Part shown: positions 8,242 to 16,008 of the stretch, piece after piece
Position numbering within the stretch: the first letter of the stretch is position 1
How the letters are laid out: every line of letters starts with the position of its first letter
Program-made: the position numbers and the translations under genes
IMG/VR virus record: IMGVR_UViG_3300030329_004314
Coordinates: 21,903-85,902 of that record
DNA length: 64,000 nucleotides
Source of the DNA: a virus
Strand: one strand, 5' to 3'
Notes under the pieces: model-generated
The model's database searches: none
What the model saw: only the letters and a program-made list of their open reading frames with translations
What the model was told of the DNA's origin: nothing

Positions 8242-9083
8242 CCTTGACTCTCCGAAATTCTCTTTATTTTGTCAATAAATAATTCTTCTCTTTCCTCTTC
8301 CGTGTCCAAATTTCCACCAGTCATTTTGTAGGCTTTCGTCTGGTACACGTCTCCATTTCCCTCATCTCCTTCTATGGCTAATATCTGTTCAAGATCATCA
8401 ACTATCGCTGTGTTTATTTTTGAGTAGAAATCTTTTATTGGTATATGTCCAGCATCAAATACGCTTATATAACCAAAGAAATTAGCATTAACCTTATTAG
8501 CGGCAATATTAACGCAAAGTCCTCTTGTTAGTGATTTATCATTTATATGTTCGATTGAAAAACTTATGTTAAATCTATTACAAAGTCTTTTTAATCCTAT
8601 TGGCTGTATAGAAGAATTGTTGTTGATAAATGTTACATGTTTAGGTTGAAGGTCTTGTTCTAATACAGATATCAATGTTTCTTCAACATCTTCCATATCA
8701 TTACTTTCGCTGATATAAATTATGCATTTGAATTTTATTTTTGACTCTCTTCTTACTGCGAAGACTGGGTCTTTATGTACGTTGGCCCAGTCCTCGTTTC
8801 TCCAAAAAACACAATATCTGTCACGAATGACAAAGAACTCATTTCCTTGGTCATCATAGCAGTCATCAACAACGACACCCTTATCTTTGAACTTTTGTAT
8901 TCTTCCTAACTCACAAGAAGTTTGTGTGTTTTCCTCATAAACTGCGAAAATGCAATTTCTGCACACCGTCTCTGGCGTTTCGGCTTCAGGTGAGAGATGA
9001 GATTCTTGCTTTAATGTTTTGTCTAAGAAAGCATCGGGCGGCTCTGCAAATTCATTGGAAAGACGATCATTATCTTCTGACAT
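8196..9083 (-). CDS. Cys-rich domain plus remote GT-A-like domain
   Basis: A 295-residue protein. Residues about 41-90 hold a cysteine cluster (CRNCIFAVYEENTQTSC, DDCYDDQG, YCVFW) of the kind that binds zinc or an Fe-S cluster. From about residue 115 there is a GT2-like pattern (KCIIYISESNDMEDVEETLI, VTFINNNSSIQ, ISVFDAGHIPIKDF), with D-A-G in place of the usual DxD. It may be a diverged transferase or an acceptor-binding partner of the GT2 protein encoded next, with which it overlaps. The function is not established. Confidence 0.5.
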   Translation of the reverse strand: MSEDNDRLSNEFAEPPDAFLDKTLKQESHLSPEAETPETVCRNCIFAVYEENTQTSCELGRIQKFKDKGVVVDDCYDDQGNEFFVIRDRYCVFWRNEDWANVHKDPVFAVRRESKIKFKCIIYISESNDMEDVEETLISVLEQDLQPKHVTFINNNSSIQPIGLKRLCNRFNISFSIEHINDKSLTRGLCVNIAANKVNANFFGYISVFDAGHIPIKDFYSKINTAIVDDLEQILAIEGDEGNGDVYQTKAYKMTGGNLDTEEEREELFIDKIKRISESQGCKHLVRNLEQVLQA

Positions 9084-9544
9084 TATGGTCTTTGTCCCTC
9101 TACTAATAACTTATGTTCAAAAGTCTGTTTTTTAATTATCTTTAACCCATGTGTTGACTCTAGATAATGAGCTAAACTAATTACAGTGATAGCGTTTTTT
9201 CTGATAAACGGTTCTTCTTCACCATATAGCATAGAATTTATGTCTGCTATACTAATGTCGTGTTCATAAAAAGACTTGCATATAGAATGTGAGTCAGCAG
9301 CACCAATAATTATTTTTCCACCATGTCTAAGTTTGCTGACCCAATGGTCTATTATACCTAACACTTCATTTTTACAGAAAAAATTTATAACATCTAATGC
9401 TAATATTTCAGAAGCTTCTGCGTCGTCAATGAATTCTGTCAAGTCTGTCATGTTTCCATGATGACAACCTTCAGAAGCACCTAAATGGTTTACATTCAAA
9501 TATCCACTGAGTGGTGCGCCTCCATATAATAAGTTAACCTTCAT
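9083..9544 (-). CDS. Short methyltransferase-fold protein
   Basis: A 153-residue protein resembling the second half of a class I methyltransferase: a strand with ASEILALDVINFF, then a helix and the motif-III-like KLRHGGKIIIGAADSHSICK. The usual glycine-rich motif I is replaced by YGGAPLSGYLNVNHLG, so SAM binding is doubtful. It may be an inactive or specialised relative of phage predicted methyltransferases. It touches the preceding gene with a one-base overlap at the start codon. Confidence 0.5.
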   Translation of the reverse strand: MKVNLLYGGAPLSGYLNVNHLGASEGCHHGNMTDLTEFIDDAEASEILALDVINFFCKNEVLGIIDHWVSKLRHGGKIIIGAADSHSICKSFYEHDISIADINSMLYGEEEPFIRKNAITVISLAHYLESTHGLKIIKKQTFEHKLLVEGQRP

Positions 9545-10559
9545 CTGATGCTTCCTCGAATAGTATATTCCAATTTGTTAAAAATTTGTCTAAAGAAAAT
9601 CTTTCTTCTATTGTTTTTCTCGCCGCTTCACCCATTTTTTTTGCTAAAGAATCATTTAAAAGAAGTTCTTGTGTGTACTGACGAAGATCCATTGGGTCAT
9701 TAGACAGAAATCCATTCACTCCATGTTCTATAATTTCTGGAATCATACAATTATTTGTAGAGACTATAGCACATCCGCAAGACATCGCCTCTAACATAGA
9801 TGTAGGTATTGGTGATGCTGTAGACGTATTTAGATAAACTCTTGAGTTATCGTAAACAGAAGCCAGTTCTTTAGTATCAGTAGCAGGTTTTGATATTCCG
9901 GGATTGTCACCAATAACTTTGACGGGAACGACTTGATTATGAGGAAAGCCAGTAGCGGTTCTCCATAGCGTAAACCCACAGCACCAGTCTCTGTTAGCCC
10001 AATCATTAACAACTGACAGGGCAACCTTTTCCCTGTCTAATATATCTGTAGAGCATTTAAAAACATCCATATCAATTCCATGATGGATAACATGATATGG
10101 GTTTTCCCACTCCCATGCTTGCCTATTGTATTCTGAAATATACACATTGTAGTCAGCAATCATCTTTTTGCTCTCTGTCAATGCATCTTGATGCAAGGGG
10201 TTTGCTGTAGTCGTAGTGGTATGTTCTATATTGATAAGAGAACAGCCTATCTGTCTGGCTAGATCTTGTCCTACCCAAAATTGTCCATACTTATTCTGAC
10301 TAAGGACAAGGTCTATATCTATGTACGAAGGAACTTCTATATTATCTGGATTAGAATATATGATATGGTAGTTGCTTGGAATTTCCGCATACTGTTCATT
10401 CCAGTTTCCTTTTGTAAAGTCTTTTATTGCGAGAGAATAGAAGTTATGGCCTGTCTTACATAAGTTGCTTTCATATCTCTCATGAGTAGGAAAAGTTATT
10501 ATGTTTAGAGGTTCGCCTTTTTCTCTAGTCGCTTTTCTAAGTAATGTTCTTAATAGCAT
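9534..10559 (-). CDS. GT4 family glycosyltransferase
   Basis: A 341-residue GT-B enzyme. The C-terminal domain carries the GT4 donor signature (SMLEAMSCGCAIVSTNNC, about residues 253-270, followed by PEII and a GVNGFL turn) and ends in an ERFSLDKF helix as in many GT4 proteins. The N-terminal domain is acceptor-specific and not recognised. GT4 enzymes are retaining transferases using nucleotide sugars. It overlaps the next GT4 gene by 23 bases. Confidence 0.85.
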   Translation of the reverse strand: MLLRTLLRKATREKGEPLNIITFPTHERYESNLCKTGHNFYSLAIKDFTKGNWNEQYAEIPSNYHIIYSNPDNIEVPSYIDIDLVLSQNKYGQFWVGQDLARQIGCSLINIEHTTTTTANPLHQDALTESKKMIADYNVYISEYNRQAWEWENPYHVIHHGIDMDVFKCSTDILDREKVALSVVNDWANRDWCCGFTLWRTATGFPHNQVVPVKVIGDNPGISKPATDTKELASVYDNSRVYLNTSTASPIPTSMLEAMSCGCAIVSTNNCMIPEIIEHGVNGFLSNDPMDLRQYTQELLLNDSLAKKMGEAARKTIEERFSLDKFLTNWNILFEEASDEG

Positions 10560-11664
10560 CTTTCATTTCTTTCCCAACATTGCTCAACGAAAAATCATAA
10601 GCCCTATTAATTCCAGAATCAGACTTGCTTTTCCTTTTTTCATGATCTTTGTATGCTTCTCTCATGCATCTCATCAAGTCAAGAACATCAATGTTCCACC
10701 AGTTCTCTCTGGCAGAAAACATTGAAGGAAGAGAGCTATTACTCATTCCAAAAACAGGTTCTTGATTATTCTTGACAAGCCATCCATTACTGTCGTCGAT
10801 AAATTCAGTCATCCCGCCTACATTATTAACGATAGGTGTATTTCCCATAGCCATTGCATCAAAAGCAGGCATGCACCATCCTTCACCAAAAGACGGCATT
10901 ACAAAACAGTCACATGTCTGATGAACAACCATCATCATTTCCTGACTAAGATTTTGACAGAGAATGAGTTCTTGCTTATAGTCATTTTTGTTTTTATATA
11001 TTTTAAGTTCTGTTTTAACTGTGTCACACATTTCCTGTACTTTTTGCGAGCATTCAGCGTCTGACATTCCCGAAAGATTCGCCTTTATTAACAGGTGTAC
11101 ATTTTCAGAAGGAGCAAACTCTAAATGAAAAGCCTTGAGCAAAGCTACTAGATTTTTTCTTCGTGTTACTTCACCAACAAAGTAGAAAACAAAATTGTCT
11201 TTTAGTTCTGGTAACTGTTGATATAAGTTGTCATATTCTTTTTCATAAACAGAAGTGTCTACTGGAACATGAAACTTTCTAATTGGAATATTAACTCCAC
11301 TGGATTCAGAAACTTTTCTTGATTGAAAGTTTGCTACCCAAGCTTCATCTAAGAGATTTATCTTTTCTACCCATCCAGATCTTTTTATGCTACTAGTCTC
11401 AGTAAAATACAATCCGACGTTCTTCAACTTGCCGTGATATTCCATCTGGTAAGGAAGTATATTTTGAATTACTAATTCACATCCACTGATATCTTTCTTC
11501 TCAAGCTCAAGTATTCTTTCTGGAACATCTGCTTGGTTGTTATTCAGTTTTATATGTCTAGGAACAACATCAACATTTGCAGCATCCAAAGCTAGTATGT
11601 AATTTTGGGCTGCGTTTCCCCACCCTGTTCCGTCTCTATAGACTCCAACAAATAAAGTTTTCAT
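10537..11664 (-). CDS. GT4 family glycosyltransferase
   Basis: A 375-residue GT-B enzyme. Evidence: the interdomain start of the second Rossmann fold (FYFVGEVTRRKNLVALLKAF) and the donor site (PSFGEGWCMPAFDAMAMG, then NNVGGMTEFI and NGWLV). The N-terminal TGWGNAAQNYILALDAA is typical of phage and bacterial GT4 proteins that act on surface glycans. Its acceptor is unknown. It overlaps its neighbours on both sides, suggesting coupled expression of three GT4 enzymes. Confidence 0.87.
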   Translation of the reverse strand: MKTLFVGVYRDGTGWGNAAQNYILALDAANVDVVPRHIKLNNNQADVPERILELEKKDISGCELVIQNILPYQMEYHGKLKNVGLYFTETSSIKRSGWVEKINLLDEAWVANFQSRKVSESSGVNIPIRKFHVPVDTSVYEKEYDNLYQQLPELKDNFVFYFVGEVTRRKNLVALLKAFHLEFAPSENVHLLIKANLSGMSDAECSQKVQEMCDTVKTELKIYKNKNDYKQELILCQNLSQEMMMVVHQTCDCFVMPSFGEGWCMPAFDAMAMGNTPIVNNVGGMTEFIDDSNGWLVKNNQEPVFGMSNSSLPSMFSARENWWNIDVLDLMRCMREAYKDHEKRKSKSDSGINRAYDFSLSNVGKEMKDAIKNIT

Positions 11665-13349
11665 TTTGGATCAGCGGCCTTTATAAATTCTGGAACATAA
11701 TCACTAGGATTTGTTCTGATATGCTCCCAATAGTTATTTACTTCACACATTTCTTGGCAGAATTCAATCACCTCTTTAGATGTATAAGGAACTTGCGACC
11801 TTCTTCTCTCAGCAAATGCCGAAGATTCATCTAAATTGTATGCACCATTGATTGGAGAAACAGAGAATCCTATGTTGAGGTCTCTAAGCATCCTTTGACA
11901 TAGATAGCTATCTTTCTTACCTACGTCTCCCCATATATTGCATATGCACCATTCAACAAAGTCTTTCTTAGACAAGTTAGTAGGAATTTCTTGCTGTGGA
12001 TTATGTGTTCTTGCAGGAGAGTCCCAAGTCTGGTCATGAGGAACTATCTCTACAGTATCAAAGTGGTCTTCCCATTTTTTTGCTGTTTTGTCCCAGTCGT
12101 ATCTATCTGTTGCGCATTTGTAAGTATTCTTGGAAATACTATCTCTTTCTTCTTTACTTTTTGAAAGTAGAGAATACAACTTTGTAATGAAATCTTCTTC
12201 TATTGGGTATGCTCTGTATGTGTGGGTCTCATATTCTCTGAACATAGTGCAGTCGATAGGCACGCCTCCTACATTTCTTACCACAGATGACATTGCAGAA
12301 TAATCAACAGACATAACTGGCACGCCACAAAAAGCAGCTTCAACTTGTGGCATACCAAAGCCTTCACATATGCTGTACTGAACATAGACATCAAAACAGT
12401 TAATAATGTTTGCTAACTGCGAAGATGATATTCCTCCTTGAGTAGAAGGCATAAAAGCTGAAATATTACCCGTTGGAGGACAGACGGTTCTTCCTCCTTT
12501 AAAGAATGAAGGGAATGTATACTCACAATCTTTACAGTCGTAAGTCACAAGCACTTTACTACCAACTCCTGATTCCCTTATTAATCTAGGAATGTCCCAT
12601 CCTAAGTCTGGATAGGTTGTGTGCATGTAAAGATAAGTCTTCTCTCCAATCTCAGGGTATCGTTTCACAAACTCTGCAAATGCCTGAAGAAGCTCTGGGT
12701 ATAGTTTTCTTTTTTGATTCCTCATGACGGTTCCAATGATGAAAATATCATCTTCAAAACCCATTTCTTTACGAAATTTTTTCCTATCTTGTGGCGGCTT
12801 AAATATTTTTCTATCTGCCGCTGGAGAGCATATGTCTAATACCTCAATTAGGCCATTGGTCTCTTCCTCTAAAACTTCTTTTCCATATTCAGAATATGTG
12901 AACACGGCATCAGCATCCATATAGGTAGCAAGCCATTCTTCTTGGTTTGGCGCTGAGTCTATAGTAGGCATAATTACCCAATGATAAAAAGGTCTAAAAG
13001 GAGACCTTTGCTCAAACTCCATCATCCACCAGTCACGAATATCGCAAACTATGTCTGGCTTAAAGTTCAGACAGACATCTTCAAACCTCCAAGCCCCAAA
13101 TTGATTCAATGCATTAGACATGTACTGTTGGTGTGCGACAGTATCATTTTCATGAGGAGCATTCCCATAAAACTTCCAAGGAATACCTGCTCTTCTTTTG
13201 TCGTCATAAGTTGAATAACAGGCGAACTCAGCAAGTTCGTATTTTCCAGTAGCATACAGTCTGGACATAACCTCCTTCGTATAGATGGAGTATCCAGTAT
13301 GCATGAAAGATGCTTCTGTACAAAAAAGAATTCTAGGTTTTCTATTCAT
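11661..13349 (-). CDS. Large GT4-like glycosyltransferase
   Basis: A 562-residue GT-B enzyme, longer than usual. The C-terminal fold starts around IIGTVMRNQKRKLYPELLQA and contains SICEGFGMPQVEAAFCGV and DYSAMSSVVRNVGG. An inserted segment (VTYDCKDCEYTFPSFFKGGR) contains a C-x2-C pair. The last 120 residues (from about 440) are an extra domain with WCICNIWGDVGKKDSYLCQR of unknown role. The ATG at 13349 is chosen because it overlaps the SSB stop (AATGAATAG); the upstream start would overlap the SSB gene by 35 bases. Confidence 0.82.
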   Translation of the reverse strand: MNRKPRILFCTEASFMHTGYSIYTKEVMSRLYATGKYELAEFACYSTYDDKRRAGIPWKFYGNAPHENDTVAHQQYMSNALNQFGAWRFEDVCLNFKPDIVCDIRDWWMMEFEQRSPFRPFYHWVIMPTIDSAPNQEEWLATYMDADAVFTYSEYGKEVLEEETNGLIEVLDICSPAADRKIFKPPQDRKKFRKEMGFEDDIFIIGTVMRNQKRKLYPELLQAFAEFVKRYPEIGEKTYLYMHTTYPDLGWDIPRLIRESGVGSKVLVTYDCKDCEYTFPSFFKGGRTVCPPTGNISAFMPSTQGGISSSQLANIINCFDVYVQYSICEGFGMPQVEAAFCGVPVMSVDYSAMSSVVRNVGGVPIDCTMFREYETHTYRAYPIEEDFITKLYSLLSKSKEERDSISKNTYKCATDRYDWDKTAKKWEDHFDTVEIVPHDQTWDSPARTHNPQQEIPTNLSKKDFVEWCICNIWGDVGKKDSYLCQRMLRDLNIGFSVSPINGAYNLDESSAFAERRRSQVPYTSKEVIEFCQEMCEVNNYWEHIRTNPSDYVPEFIKAADPK

Positions 13350-13689
13350 TAAGATCTTGCCACTGAGGGTATTCAAATTCGTTTACTCTAAATCTGACTT
13401 TTTGTGTTTTGTGTCCATCGTCATCAGTATAAGTATCTACTTTTGCAGAACTATGGACAGCAATCCAGTCTCCAACATCAAAGCTGTCAAAGATTCTTTG
13501 GCCACCAGAATCCCAAGCCTCAAAGTCTAAATAACTTTTGCGTGTGCCTGCTTCTCCGTTTTTCTTTTCAAATTTTCTCCCAACTTCGAGAGTAAAATTA
13601 ATTACTGGAACACTTCTTCCGTCTTTTCTTTCAACAACTTTGCGAAGTATTGGCCTAGCAATTTTTCCAACAAAATGACATTTGTTCAT
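13342..13689 (-). CDS. ssb: Single-stranded DNA-binding protein (OB fold), diverged
   Basis: A 115-residue OB-fold protein with the SSB order: CHFVGKIARPILRKV, then VINFTLEVGRKFEKK, SYLDFEAWDSGGQRI and DWIAVHSSAKVDTYTDDDG. It would coat single-stranded DNA during replication. It lacks the acidic, phenylalanine-ended tail of classical SSB; the end is WQDLNE. A second, more classical SSB lies at 56.2 kb. It sits directly downstream of the polymerase genes, separated by 62 bases that hold a possible promoter. Confidence 0.75.
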   Translation of the reverse strand: MNKCHFVGKIARPILRKVVERKDGRSVPVINFTLEVGRKFEKKNGEAGTRKSYLDFEAWDSGGQRIFDSFDVGDWIAVHSSAKVDTYTDDDGHKTQKVRFRVNEFEYPQWQDLNE

Positions 13690-13726
13690 GAATACACCCT
13701 TACCTAAAATAAAACTAAATACTCAA

Positions 13727-13754
13727 ATTATAACAAGACATAAAGAATGTCCTA
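13727..13754 (-). promoter_or_regulatory. Possible promoter before the SSB/GT4 genes
   Basis: On the minus strand a perfect TATAAT (13727-13732) lies about 40 bases before the SSB start. The hexamer 16 bases upstream is TAGGAC, a poor -35. This 62-base gap is one of few non-coding stretches in the left half. It may re-start transcription for SSB and the glycan block. Judged by eye only. Confidence 0.35.
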
Positions 13755-15338
13755 GATTTGCGTAACCTCTTTTACAACAAGGCCGTTTCTTTTCTTGTCT
13801 CTCTCGCCTTGAATTAAAACCGTATTTCCTTCTTGCAGTAGGCCTTGATATTCAGACCATTCTTCAGGAAAGCATACTACACTGTCAACAACGCATGAAC
13901 CATCAGAAATAGACATAAATGCCATCTTAGATCCGGGATTCTTGCCGTTTTTTGTGGTTATCTCATTTGATCTAACAATTTCTACGCCCATAACAATGTA
14001 ACCAGACTTGCCATCCAAAAATTCTTTGCAGGTAGTATTAGACTCTACAGATTTTTCGCAAGCATCAACCTTGTTGCAAGTAATAGATATTCCGAGATGC
14101 TTCTTTTCATTCCAAGCAATCTGTCCTGCGCTATCATCAAGACTATGTGGAGGATTGTCTAAAACTTTAATCAAGTCATTCAGAACATCTACACGCTTGT
14201 AATTGCTACATCCCCCACCCTGCTTCTTTGGAAAGGCACATGCACCAAGAGCATCTTTCAGAGTGTCCCATTTTTCTCCCTGCATCCATTCTCTTTCCTT
14301 GTCCGTCAACTTACCCCAAATCTCAATCTCATAAAGCATTCTGTTTCTTGACACACCAAAACAATCCATAGCACCAGAGCAAATCATTGCCTGATTTGCC
14401 ATAGAGTTTATTTTTTTTGAGTGATGAATTAAGAATGTTATCCAATCCAAATTTTCTAAGTTATCTACAGATGAGAAATTTTCTATTATCTTTTCAACGG
14501 CTGATTCGCCTACGCCTTTTATGTCAGATAAACCAAAATATATATGGTTGTCTTTTATGTAAAATGTTTTCTTCTGATGTTTGATGTTAGGTGTTCTAAC
14601 TTCTATTTCGCTTATTTTTGCATCAGATACAAGTTCATATATTTCTTCATGACTATTTTGCTTCCAAGCAGAACCTATAAGGTATGAACAAAAGAATTCG
14701 ACAGGAAAATGTGCTTTGCAGTATGCAGACCAATAGGCATTTTTTGCATAACTAACAGCATGAGACTTGTTGAAAGAATATCTTTGAGATTCTCTAATCC
14801 AGCCGAATATTTCCTTTGCTTCTTCTTTAGATACTAATCCTTTGCTATCGCATCCCTTTAGAAATTGCCCTTCTACTTTGGACATAACATCGGCTTTTTT
14901 CTTTCCAATCGCTTTCCTTAAAACATCTGCCTCTTGAAGGCTGAACCCTGCTAAAGATTGTGCTATCTGCATGGCCTGTTCTTGATATACCAAAACGCCA
15001 TAGGTTTTATTCAATATTGGTTCTAACGACTCATGAAAATACTCTATGCTCTCAAGACCAGCTTTACGATCAACATAACGCTGAGTCATGCTTTTAGGTG
15101 GATTTCCACTTACTGCCCTGAGACATCCCGGTCTAATAAGGCTTACGAGTGCCGCTAAATCTTCAATGCTGTTTGGCTTTAACCTTTTTGACCATTCTTT
15201 TCCAAGCTGGCTTTCTAGCTGAAAGACACCTTTTGTTGCGCCTTCATGAAAAAGCTTCCAAGTAGCAGGGCATTCCAAATTTATCTTATAGAAGTCAATA
15301 GTGCCTTCTAAAACACAACCGCAATCAAAATTAATCAT
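13752..15338 (-). CDS. dnaE: DNA polymerase III alpha, C-terminal half (fingers to OB fold)
   Basis: A 528-residue protein matching DnaE from just after the palm: TKGVFQLESQLGKEWSKRL, LAALVSLIRPGCLRAV, the fingers helix TYGVLVYQEQAMQIAQSL, ADVLRKAIGKKKADVM, YSFNKSHAVSYAKNAYWSAY, a helix-hairpin-helix (FGLSDIKGVGESAVEKI) and a C-terminal OB fold (GYIVMGVEIVRSNEI to VLIQGERDKK). All three catalytic aspartates are in the other half. Start ATG 15338 overlaps the exonuclease stop (ATGATTAA); an upstream ATG at 15383 would add 15 unconserved residues. There is no intein sequence at its N-terminus. Confidence 0.9.
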   Translation of the reverse strand: MINFDCGCVLEGTIDFYKINLECPATWKLFHEGATKGVFQLESQLGKEWSKRLKPNSIEDLAALVSLIRPGCLRAVSGNPPKSMTQRYVDRKAGLESIEYFHESLEPILNKTYGVLVYQEQAMQIAQSLAGFSLQEADVLRKAIGKKKADVMSKVEGQFLKGCDSKGLVSKEEAKEIFGWIRESQRYSFNKSHAVSYAKNAYWSAYCKAHFPVEFFCSYLIGSAWKQNSHEEIYELVSDAKISEIEVRTPNIKHQKKTFYIKDNHIYFGLSDIKGVGESAVEKIIENFSSVDNLENLDWITFLIHHSKKINSMANQAMICSGAMDCFGVSRNRMLYEIEIWGKLTDKEREWMQGEKWDTLKDALGACAFPKKQGGGCSNYKRVDVLNDLIKVLDNPPHSLDDSAGQIAWNEKKHLGISITCNKVDACEKSVESNTTCKEFLDGKSGYIVMGVEIVRSNEITTKNGKNPGSKMAFMSISDGSCVVDSVVCFPEEWSEYQGLLQEGNTVLIQGERDKKRNGLVVKEVTQI

Positions 15339-16008
15339 CTGAAAAAGAGCCTTCCATTTTAAGACGAGCTTCTTTTCCATCACTACCAGTCAAGTTTCTC
15401 TGCATTTGAAGAAGCCTGATGATTATTCTTGCTGTATTCATTACGTCTTGTAATGCGTCATGTGCATTCTCAATATCTGCTTTTGCAAATCCCAGCCACT
15501 CACAAACTGAAGTTAACTTCAATGATTTAAGATTCGGATTGTTTTCAGTCCAAAACCACATATGGTGCATAAGATCAAATTTGTGTATAGGATTAAATAA
15601 TTTTTGTTGTCCTCTGTTATCATTATACGGGCCGTATTTTTTGCAGTATCTATCTACAATTATCATGTCGTATCCAAGAATATTATATCCAGCAGGAATA
15701 GGTGCCATATAAGTACCTATATTTCCTTTAGATTTGTTATGCTTGTTTACCCAGTCTACAAATTGGCCCCATACAATTTTTATATCTGGCGCTTGCTCAA
15801 GCTGTTCTAATGTAAAGCCCGTAACCTCCAATGCTCCTTGTTCTACCCTATCTAAATTTTCTGGTCTCGCCATAGATTCAAATGTGTCTATTATTTTCAG
15901 ATCCCACCTATTGATAATGCAAGCTCCGATTTGTGTTATTTCACATTCGTTAGGGTTTGCGCCTCCCGTTTCAAAGTCAAAGACGCAAATTTGGTTATAG
16001 GTTCCCAT
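15331..16008 (-). CDS. DnaQ-like DEDDh 3'-5' exonuclease
   Basis: A 225-residue proofreading-type exonuclease. Exo I is CVFDFETGGANPNECEITQI (DxE), Exo II is GYNILGYDMIIVDRYC, and Exo III is ENAHDALQDV (HxxxxD), so all DEDDh catalytic residues are present. It should remove mismatched 3' ends for the phage polymerase. Its gene sits exactly between the two halves of the polymerase alpha gene and overlaps both (14 and 8 bases). This stoichiometric coupling suggests a three-part core polymerase. Confidence 0.9.
   Translation of the reverse strand: MGTYNQICVFDFETGGANPNECEITQIGACIINRWDLKIIDTFESMARPENLDRVEQGALEVTGFTLEQLEQAPDIKIVWGQFVDWVNKHNKSKGNIGTYMAPIPAGYNILGYDMIIVDRYCKKYGPYNDNRGQQKLFNPIHKFDLMHHMWFWTENNPNLKSLKLTSVCEWLGFAKADIENAHDALQDVMNTARIIIRLLQMQRNLTGSDGKEARLKMEGSFSDD

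Noticed and set aside
15331-15995. Intein or homing endonuclease in the polymerase split
   Set aside because: The inserted gene has full DEDDh exonuclease motifs, and neither polymerase half has intein splice residues (no Cys/Ser at the break, no HN-Cys end).
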